Origin: Desulfovibrio desulfuricans
Lineage (GTDB): Bacteria; Desulfobacterota; Desulfovibrionia; Desulfovibrionales; Desulfovibrionaceae
Direction of reading: 5' to 3'
DNA length: 64,000 nt
Assembly: GCA_015062205.1 (NCBI GenBank)
Contig: SUVB01000008.1
Location: forward strand, 1-64,000
Made by a program: the position numbers and the translations under genes. The number at the start of each line of letters is the position of its first letter. Position 1 is the stretch's first letter. Of this stretch, positions 36,022 through 42,503 are shown piece after piece. The notes under the pieces were generated by a model, which had not been told where the DNA came from, did not search any database, and saw nothing but the letters and a program-made list of their open reading frames with translations.

Positions 36022-36477
36022 TCAGGCCGTCAGCGCATGGAAGACGGCCACGGCGTCCGCTGTTTCCACGGCAAAGGAGGCGAGGAGTTCCTGCGGCACG
36101 GCCAGCGGTTTTCCGCTGGCCATATCAATATAGACCCACTGCGTTTCCGCTTCGGCAAGCAGGGTTTTGTCCGCCGCGCGCCAGAAGGCATAGCGGCGCC
36201 GGCAGCGGCGGGGGGCGTAGGCGGCGACCCATGTGGCGGCAGTCACCACATCGCCCGCCAGGGCCGGACGCTTGTAAGTGATGGTGTGCTGCCGCACCAC
36301 CCAGCCCTGCCCGAGAGCGGCGTAGCGTTCCAGTGACCAGCCGCGCGAGGCCGAGTGCGCCGTGGCCGCATCCTGCATCCAGGCCACATAGCGCACATTG
36401 CTCACCCTGCCCTGCATGTCGATGTCGTCGCTGCCCACCGGAATTTGCAAGGTGAAGACAGTATCTGCCAGACTCAT
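36022..36477 (-). CDS. 4HBT hot-dog acyl-CoA thioesterase
   Basis: 151 residues of the YbgC/4-hydroxybenzoyl-CoA thioesterase family. The active-site block is VGSDDIDMQGRVSNVRYVAWMQDA (about 11-34); the YbgC Asp and the GxVxNxxY framework are present. It is expected to hydrolyse short or medium acyl-CoA esters in the cytosol; the physiological substrate is unknown. ATG at 36477 with GGAGG upstream. Same strand and adjacent to the giant activase (139 bases downstream), which may hint at shared acyl-CoA chemistry. Confidence 0.87.
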   Translation of the reverse strand: MSLADTVFTLQIPVGSDDIDMQGRVSNVRYVAWMQDAATAHSASRGWSLERYAALGQGWVVRQHTITYKRPALAGDVVTAATWVAAYAPRRCRRRYAFWRAADKTLLAEAETQWVYIDMASGKPLAVPQELLASFAVETADAVAVFHALTA

Positions 36478-36551
36478 GGAGCGAACCTCCGGGAACGTCG
36501 GAACGACGCCCGCGCGGGGCGGCATGCGGCGCGTCGCAGGAAAGGCCGGCC

Positions 36552-36782
36552 CTATTTGGCGGGCGTGCAGGAGCGCAGCCGACGGCCGGCGCGCAGGAAC
36601 AGTTCGTCGACAATGGCCTTTTCGTAATCCGGGGCGAGCTCCAGATCCGCCTGCAGGGCCTTGCACAGCATGTTCTCGAGCTGTTGCGTTTCTTCCCATA
36701 TTTCCAGCAGCTCGTCATCCGCCAGCGTTTTGACGCGTTGGGAAAAAGGCTCATCGTCGGCAAAGGGCATGCAGGATCCCAT
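36552..36782 (-). CDS. Small acidic protein of unknown function, 76 aa
   Basis: Not recognised. 76 residues, acidic and predicted mostly helical (KTLADDELLEIWEETQQLEN, then an ELAPDYEKAIVDELFLR helix). It carries three cysteines without a clear metal motif. ATG at 36782 has AAGGAG 7 bases upstream; an in-frame ATG at 36800 lacks one. It lies 23 bases after the radical SAM gene on the same strand and is probably co-transcribed with it and the thioesterase. Confidence 0.7.
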   Translation of the reverse strand: MGSCMPFADDEPFSQRVKTLADDELLEIWEETQQLENMLCKALQADLELAPDYEKAIVDELFLRAGRRLRSCTPAK

Positions 36783-36805
36783 GATATGCTCCTTCGGCAT
36801 TAGGA

Positions 36806-39541
36806 TCAGGGCAGGTCAGGAAGAGAACCGTCAACAGGAATCACGCCTTCCGCCGTGGCGGAGCTATGCGGCCGGGTTCTGCCGCCGGGGAAGAGCTGGG
36901 CGGTTTTGCACAGGCGCATACGGGGGCGCAGGGCGTCCGGCGCGCCCATCGGGGTCAGCACGGCCAGGCAGAAAACCAGCGGCGACAGATAGAGCGTACT
37001 CCAGTCCGCAACAAATGTCACGGCCGGGCCGGATTCCCCGGTTTCCCCGCCGTCGGGGGCAGCGGCCCACTGCCGCAGAACAGGGCGGATATCCGCCGTG
37101 CGCGGGCCTTTTTTTGTCTGCCGCGTGAACACATACGCATGTTGTCGGGCGAAATCCTCAAAACAGCGCACGGCCGCGCGCTGTTCCTCCGTTGAGGCCA
37201 TGCGCAGGGCAAAGACTTCGGCTTCGGCCTGCTCTGTGCGGCGCGTCTTGTCCACAGGCTCCACGCGCAGCACGGACATGCCGCGCGGCAGGAAGGGGGC
37301 GAGCCCGGCTGCCGTTTCCTCCGGCCCCATGTGCCGGTGCAGGGTGAGGGCAAACCATTCGGCAAGGCTCTCCACCCCCACGGGCAGGGCCCGGCCGAAG
37401 GAAAGCAGCGGCATGGGGTGAAAGCCCTGCGAAAAGGCCAGCGGCAAGTCCGCGCGGCGCAGCGCCCGCTCAAGCGTGGCCTGCAGTTCCAGCTGGCTCA
37501 GGTAGGCGCTGCCGCCGGTTTTGGTATGCCAGATGCGGTACTGCACGGCCTTGACGGTGAGGTCGGCCGTGACGTTGGGAGGTCGGTTGGGCTGCGGGCG
37601 GCAGACAAGGCGGCCCTCCGCGTCGCGCGCGGGCGCATGGGCCTGTTGGTCGCGCCGTGGAAAGACCAGGCGGTTGCGGTGCCGGCGCGGCGCGTCTTCC
37701 TGTCCGGGCCTGGTGGCGTGCGGCATGCGGGAGGGGCCGGCCTTGGTGTCGCACGCGCCGCACTGGCGGCAGGCGTGGTAGCGGCAATCTCCGGTCACTT
37801 TGCCCGCCAGCGCCCGGCGGCGCTCGCGCAGCAGAAACTCCTCGGAGACGCCCGCTTCCAGATGGCTCCAGGGCAGAGGCATGCCCGGCTCGCGCGGGCC
37901 CGTGAATTCCCGCGCGTCGAGGCCGCATTCCGCCAGGGCTTCCAGCCATGGCTCCAGCCTGAAATGCTCCATCCAGCTCGCGAAGACGGCCCCCTTGCGG
38001 TAGGCCTTTTCCACCACATCGGCCATGCGCCGGTCCGCACGGGAGAGAATGCCCTCCAGATGACTCATGGCCGGTTCATGCCAGCGCAGTTTGAGAAATT
38101 TCTGCCCCCTGAAGCACTGCCGCACCACATCCACGCGGCGCTGAATCTCTTCCCGGTCAATCTGCGCGGCCCACTGGAAGGGCGTGAAGGGTTTGGGCAC
38201 AAAGGGCGAAAGGGCGGCTGTGACCTGCAGGCGGGGGCCGCCGCGCCCGGCCGCGTCACGCACCTTGCGGCAGATGTCGGCGATGGCGCTGAGATCCTCG
38301 TCCGTTTCCGTGGGCAGGCCGACCATGAAATAGAGTTTGACCAGACGCCAGCCGTGCTCCAGCAGTTTCTGCGCATGCAGCAGGAGATCTTCTTCGGTGA
38401 CGCCCTTGTTGATGACGTCGCGCAGGCGCTGGCTGCCTGCCTCCGGGGCCAGTGTGCAGCCCGTCCGACGCACGTCGGCCATGCGTTCAAGAATCTCGTC
38501 GTCGATGGAGCCCACCCGCAGGGACGGCAGGGAAAGGCTGATCTGTTCGCGGGCGCAGCGGTCGAGCACGCCGAGACTCAGCGTTTTCAGCGCCGAAAAG
38601 TCTCCGGTGCTCAGGGAAAGGAAGGAAATCTCGTCAAAGCCGGTTTCTTTCAGGCAGCTGTCAAGCAGGGAGCTGATGTTCTCCAGGGAACGCTCCCGCG
38701 CAGGGCGGTAGACCATGCCCGCGTGGCAGAAGCGGCAACCGCGCGTGCAGCCGCGGGCAATCTCCAGCGAAAGCCTGTTGTGTACGGCTCCCACGGGCAC
38801 GACCTGCCGCGCGGGATAGACGGCGTCATTGAGATCCGCCACGATGCGCCGCGCCGGCCGCGCGCAGTCCCCGCGCAGCGGGCGCAGGGGAAAGAGGGGG
38901 CTGCCGTCGGGCGCGCTGTCCTGAACAAACAGGGAGGGCACATAGACGCCGGGAATACGGCGCGCCGCGTCCAGCAGGCGCTCACGCGTCCAGCCCGCAT
39001 CCAGGGCGCTTTCCAGCAGATGAAGCACGTCGGGCAGACTTTCCTCGCCGTCGCCCAGCACCATCATGTCCACAAAGGGGGTCAGCGGTTCGGCGCTGAG
39101 CAGCGCGCCGCCGCCCGCAATGACCAGAGGGCAGGCCCGCAGGTCCTGTGGCCGGTCTGCCGTACGCAGGGGAATGCCCGCCAGATCGAGCATGTAGAGC
39201 ACATTCGTGTAGCACAGCTCATGCGTGATGGAAAAACACAGGCACTGCATTTCCTTCAGCGGCGTGTCCGATTCCAGCGTCGTCAGCGGGGCGTCATGGG
39301 CGCGCAGGATGTCCCCGGCCTCGCGCTCGGGGGCCATGACGCGTTCTGCCCACCATTCCGGGCGCTCGTTGACGATGCCGTAGAGGATTTTCTGCCCCAG
39401 ATACGACATGCCCACATCATAGGTGTCCGGAAAGGCCAGCGCCACGCGCAGGCGGACGGCGGCCGGGTCCTTGCGGCAGGCGTTGTCCTCAATGCCGGCG
39501 TAACGGCTGGGTTTGGGCAGGAGGGGCAGCAGGGGGCGCAT
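36806..39541 (-). CDS. Radical SAM protein fused to DUF2344 domain
   Basis: 911 residues. The N-terminal part (about 1-640) matches the TIGR03960-type radical SAM family: a B12-binding-like start (DTYDVGMSYLGQKILYGIVN), then the [4Fe-4S] motif CTRGCRFC near 270 and an MVGLPTETDEDL strand. A Cys-rich patch (CRYHACRQCGAC) lies near 625. From about 690 comes the TIGR03936/DUF2344 domain (RRADLPLAFSQGFHPMPLLS, LPVGVES). In many bacteria these are two neighbouring genes near RNase E/G; here they are one. The likely role is RNA or tRNA modification, but this is unproven. ATG at 39541 with GAGGAG. Confidence 0.88.
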   Translation of the reverse strand: MRPLLPLLPKPSRYAGIEDNACRKDPAAVRLRVALAFPDTYDVGMSYLGQKILYGIVNERPEWWAERVMAPEREAGDILRAHDAPLTTLESDTPLKEMQCLCFSITHELCYTNVLYMLDLAGIPLRTADRPQDLRACPLVIAGGGALLSAEPLTPFVDMMVLGDGEESLPDVLHLLESALDAGWTRERLLDAARRIPGVYVPSLFVQDSAPDGSPLFPLRPLRGDCARPARRIVADLNDAVYPARQVVPVGAVHNRLSLEIARGCTRGCRFCHAGMVYRPARERSLENISSLLDSCLKETGFDEISFLSLSTGDFSALKTLSLGVLDRCAREQISLSLPSLRVGSIDDEILERMADVRRTGCTLAPEAGSQRLRDVINKGVTEEDLLLHAQKLLEHGWRLVKLYFMVGLPTETDEDLSAIADICRKVRDAAGRGGPRLQVTAALSPFVPKPFTPFQWAAQIDREEIQRRVDVVRQCFRGQKFLKLRWHEPAMSHLEGILSRADRRMADVVEKAYRKGAVFASWMEHFRLEPWLEALAECGLDAREFTGPREPGMPLPWSHLEAGVSEEFLLRERRRALAGKVTGDCRYHACRQCGACDTKAGPSRMPHATRPGQEDAPRRHRNRLVFPRRDQQAHAPARDAEGRLVCRPQPNRPPNVTADLTVKAVQYRIWHTKTGGSAYLSQLELQATLERALRRADLPLAFSQGFHPMPLLSFGRALPVGVESLAEWFALTLHRHMGPEETAAGLAPFLPRGMSVLRVEPVDKTRRTEQAEAEVFALRMASTEEQRAAVRCFEDFARQHAYVFTRQTKKGPRTADIRPVLRQWAAAPDGGETGESGPAVTFVADWSTLYLSPLVFCLAVLTPMGAPDALRPRMRLCKTAQLFPGGRTRPHSSATAEGVIPVDGSLPDLP

Positions 39542-39588
39542 GGTTCTCCTCAAAAAGCGGATGTCCGGGGGAGGCGCGCAGAGGGCAT

Positions 39589-39614
39589 AAAAAGGGCGAC
39601 GCGCTGCGTCGCCC
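39589..39614 (-). terminator. Intrinsic terminator
   Basis: GGGCGACGC-agc-GCGTCGCCC followed by TTTTT on the minus strand, 45 bases after the stop of the 113-aa unknown gene. It separates that gene from the radical SAM operon. Confidence 0.88.
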
Positions 39615-39658
39615 GCAGGGCCGCTCCGGTAAACCGGCTGCGGCATTTCTGCATCCGG

Positions 39659-40000
39659 TTATTTGATGAGGCCGCTGCCGGAGCCGGTGAAGGGCTCGGA
39701 GCTGAACTGCAGTTTGCCCAGCCCGCCGGCGACGGTCAGATTGCTGCTGGCTTCAATGTATTTGTCCTGCAGCTCCTTGGGGGTGTTGGCATAGCGGTAG
39801 AGGAAGTTCTTGCCTTCGATGCTGCCGGAGAATTCGGGCTCAAAAGGGTAGCCGTAAGGCAGCATGACCATCTGCACGCCCTGCTGGGTGGGGATGGATT
39901 GAATGGCGGCCACTTCGTTGAGGCAATCTTTTTCCGCGTCGTACTTGCCGATGGTCAACTCGCCGGTGACCAGCTTCATCAAACGGATATCGTAAGCCAT
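39659..40000 (-). CDS. Unknown 113-aa protein
   Basis: Not recognised as a named family. 113 residues, no signal peptide or membrane helix, predicted mainly beta: IRLMKLVTGELTIGKYD, VAAIQSIPTQQGVQMVMLPYGYPFEPE. The opening strand pattern resembles small Sm-like or SH3-like barrels, but this is only an impression. The ATG at 40000 has a strong GAGGAG. It is a monocistronic unit ended by a clear terminator, which suggests a well-expressed independent gene. Confidence 0.75.
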   Translation of the reverse strand: MAYDIRLMKLVTGELTIGKYDAEKDCLNEVAAIQSIPTQQGVQMVMLPYGYPFEPEFSGSIEGKNFLYRYANTPKELQDKYIEASSNLTVAGGLGKLQFSSEPFTGSGSGLIK

Positions 40001-40218
40001 GCTCAACTCCTCAATACTGCCGCAAGCGGCGTTCTGAACGTCGCCATCTCGGCAAAAACGGATGCTTTTCTTCGGTTGCGAAAGGATGGAGCCGTGCGCA
40101 AACGCCGCACTGCACGCCGGAGCGCATGCCCGCGACGTTGGTTTTACCTAGGCACTGGCGTGGCGCATGTCAAGGTTTTTTCTGTTGCCAACGCGTGTGA
40201 AAGGGCTACAGTATCGGC

Positions 40219-40947
40219 ATGCAAACCATTGATGCTGAACATGACGCCGCCCCGCGGCGTGCGCTGGAGCAGGCGCTGGGGCACGCGTTCCTGCGGCCGG
40301 AGCTGCTCGACCTCGCCCTGACCCACAGTTCCTGGGCCAACGAGAACGGCAGGGGGGAACATGCGCACAATGAACGGCTGGAATTTCTGGGGGACGCCGT
40401 GTTGGAACTCTGTGTTTCCGCACAGCTGTACCGTCGTTTTCCCGAAGCGCGGGAAGGTCAGCTGACCCGCATGCGGGCGCATCTGGTGAGTACGGTGAGT
40501 CTGGCGGAACGCGCCAGAAAGATAGGACTGGATGCTCTGCTGAAGCTGGGCCGTGGAGAAGAGAATCAGGGCGGGCGCAGCCGGGACAGCGTGTTGAGCG
40601 ATGCGTTCGAGGCTGTGCTGGCTGCCGTGTATGAGGATGGCGGCTTTGTTGCTGCACAGGATGCCGTCGGCCGTCTGTTTGCCGACCGCTGGCCTGTCTG
40701 CGCGGAAAAGACCCTGCCCAAGGACTGCAAGACCCGCCTGCAGGAAGCTTCACAGCAAAAGTTCGGTCGCGCCCCTCTGTATACCCGCGTGGGCAGTCGC
40801 GGGCCGGAGCATGCCAAGATTTTTGAAGTCGCCCTGCATCTGCCTGACGGGACGGAAATCGTCGCCGCCGGCCGCAGCTGCAAGAAGGCTGAACAGGATG
40901 CCGCACGGCAGGCCCTGGAATACTTGGGCCGTACGGATGACTGCTGA
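40219..40947 (+). CDS. rnc: Ribonuclease III
   Basis: 242 residues. It cleaves double-stranded RNA in rRNA processing and mRNA turnover. The signature NERLEFLGDAVLEL (51-64) holds metal ligand Glu55 and catalytic Asp59. The second catalytic acid is Glu131 in SDAFEAVLAAVYED. A C-terminal dsRNA-binding domain (about 168-238) has FEVALHLPDG and AGRSCKKAEQDAARQALE. ATG at 40219 has no good ribosome-binding site. A plausible promoter (TTGCCA, 16 bases, TACAGT at 40185-40212) would place the transcript start at or next to the start codon. Confidence 0.95.
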   Translation: MQTIDAEHDAAPRRALEQALGHAFLRPELLDLALTHSSWANENGRGEHAHNERLEFLGDAVLELCVSAQLYRRFPEAREGQLTRMRAHLVSTVSLAERARKIGLDALLKLGRGEENQGGRSRDSVLSDAFEAVLAAVYEDGGFVAAQDAVGRLFADRWPVCAEKTLPKDCKTRLQEASQQKFGRAPLYTRVGSRGPEHAKIFEVALHLPDGTEIVAAGRSCKKAEQDAARQALEYLGRTDDC

Positions 40948-41004
40948 CGGCCTTCCCCTTGCGCGCCGGGGCGGTATGCGTGCCCGCCGCGGTTCGGGTG
41001 GTTC

Positions 41005-41029
41005 GGTCCGGGGGCACGGCCCCCGGACC
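41005..41029. terminator. GC hairpin between convergent rnc and fliC
   Basis: GGTCCGGGGGC-acg-GCCCCCGGACC, an 11-bp perfect stem. Only a short T-rich patch (GTCTTTGG) follows on the plus side and none on the minus side, so termination strength is uncertain. Confidence 0.5.
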
Positions 41030-41070
41030 TCCCGTCTTTGGTCTGCCACAGCCTAGTGCATGGCGGGGTA

Positions 41071-41982
41071 TTACCCGCCGATGAGCTGCATCGCCATCTG
41101 CGGCATGCTGTTGGCCTGGGACAGCATGGCCACAGCGGATTGCGTGAGAATCTGGTTACGGACGAACTGCGTCATTTCTGTCGCCACGTCCACATCCGAA
41201 ATGCGCGATTCGGCGGCCTGAAGGTTTTCAGCCTGCGTGGTCAGGTTGGTGATGGTGTTCTCCAGACGGTTCTGCATGGCGCCGAGATGCGCGCGGATCT
41301 TGTCCTTGGAGACGATGGCCTCGGTCAGGCCCACCAGGGCGCTCTGCGCGGCCTGCTGCGTGGAGACCGTGTAGGCGGCGGAACTGGAGGCCGCCTGGTT
41401 GCCCACGCCCAGCGCCGACGCGGTGCTGTTGCCGATGGTGATGTAGTAATAGTCTTCGGCGGAATCATTGCCCGTGCCGAAGTGGATCTTCATCTTGCCC
41501 GTCGGGGTCAGTCCATCGGTAGCACTCTTGCCCGAGCCGTCGTGCGTGCTGCTGGACAGGTTGCCGTTGAGCAGGTGGATGCCGTTGAAGTCCGTGGCGT
41601 TGGCGATTCGGGTGATTTCCGAAGCCATGGCCTGATACTCCGACTCGATCATCAGACGCTGGGTGGAATCGTAGGTGCCGGTGGCGGCCTGTTCCGCCAG
41701 TTCCTTCATGCGGATCAGCTTTTCGTCGATGACGCCCAGGGCGCCGTCGGCGGTCTGGATCATGGAAATGGCGTCGTTGGCATTGCGGGCGCCCTGCTGC
41801 AGGGCCGCGATGTCGGCGCGCTGCAGTTCGCGGATGGCCAGGCCGGCGGCGTCGTCGGCGGCGCTGTTGACGCGCAGGCCCGTGGACAGGCGCTGTACGG
41901 ACCGTGAAAGGTTGGAGTAGTGGGCGTTCAGGTTGCGGGCCGTGTTGGCCGCCATCATGTTGTGGTTAATGACCAAAGACAT
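41071..41982 (-). CDS. fliC: Flagellin
   Basis: 303 residues, the main filament protein exported by the flagellar type III system. Conserved N-terminal D0/D1 (SLVINHNMMAANTARNLN, LSTGLRVNSAADDAAGLAI) and C-terminal D1/D0 (NRLENTITNLTTQAENLQAAESRISDVDVATEM, QILTQSAVAMLSQAN) flank a short, Ser/Thr/Gly-rich variable centre (about 140-215) that could carry O-linked sugars. Strong ribosome-binding site AGGAGGTG. A sigma-54 promoter lies 43-58 bases upstream. It is the last of four flagellar genes read in this direction. Confidence 0.97.
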   Translation of the reverse strand: MSLVINHNMMAANTARNLNAHYSNLSRSVQRLSTGLRVNSAADDAAGLAIRELQRADIAALQQGARNANDAISMIQTADGALGVIDEKLIRMKELAEQAATGTYDSTQRLMIESEYQAMASEITRIANATDFNGIHLLNGNLSSSTHDGSGKSATDGLTPTGKMKIHFGTGNDSAEDYYYITIGNSTASALGVGNQAASSSAAYTVSTQQAAQSALVGLTEAIVSKDKIRAHLGAMQNRLENTITNLTTQAENLQAAESRISDVDVATEMTQFVRNQILTQSAVAMLSQANSMPQMAMQLIGG

Positions 41983-42024
41983 GGGACACCTCCTGGTGTG
42001 TTTGCTAAGCTGTGCCCATGTTGT

Positions 42025-42040
42025 TGCAGTATATATGCCA
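42025..42040 (-). promoter_or_regulatory. Sigma-54 promoter of fliC
   Basis: TGGCAT-ATATA-CTGCA on the minus strand. The invariant GG (-24) and GC (-12) are exactly 10 bases apart. The expected start near 42013 gives a leader of about 30 bases that contains the flagellin ribosome-binding site. Upstream (42041-42085) is a very A/T-rich tract, suitable for a bending protein such as IHF and for activator access. Confidence 0.85.
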
Positions 42041-42503
42041 ATAATAATTTATTCAATAAAATAAATATAATACATTTCATAACTCACGGAAGGAAAATTT
42101 TACCTGCGGCAAAGTTGGAATTTTGACGCGCCGCCCGGCAGAGGCTGCCGCCCGGCATGCACGGGAGCCGGTTGATTGCCCTTGCCCTGAGGACACGGTC
42201 GCTTTCGGCATGCCCGGGAGCCGGGGGCGGCGCGGACGCGATGAGGGGCGTATCTGCGGGCCGCAGCGCGCGGGAAGACGCGCCATGCCGCAGGCACGCA
42301 GCCGGTCGCGGCTGCGGCGCACGCGGGGGCACGATCGCATTTGCCGCGCAATGCGCCATGCGGCAGAACCCCGCGCCGGACGCGGGGCCCTCCATGCAAA
42401 AGGCGTCGGCCCTGCGGCCGACGCCCCGATACGGAATAAGGCCGCGCAGCGCTATCCCCAACGCTGCGGGGGCCGCGAGGCCCCCGGCCTTCATGCCTTG
42501 CTG
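42041..42503. other. fliC-flgE intergenic region with hairpins
   Basis: 463 bases without a gene. An A/T-rich stretch (42041-42085) lies behind the fliC promoter. A series of GC hairpins follows at 42369-42387, 42402-42425 (GGCGTCGGCC stem) and 42468-42485 (GGGGGCC stem). The last is 18 bases past the flgE stop and may end that message. No T-runs. Confidence 0.5.

Noticed and set aside
37331-40321. 996-codon plus-strand frame opposite the radical SAM gene and running into rnc
   Set aside because: Antisense to a clear radical SAM protein and the 113-aa gene, crosses a strong terminator and overlaps rnc; no recognisable domain.
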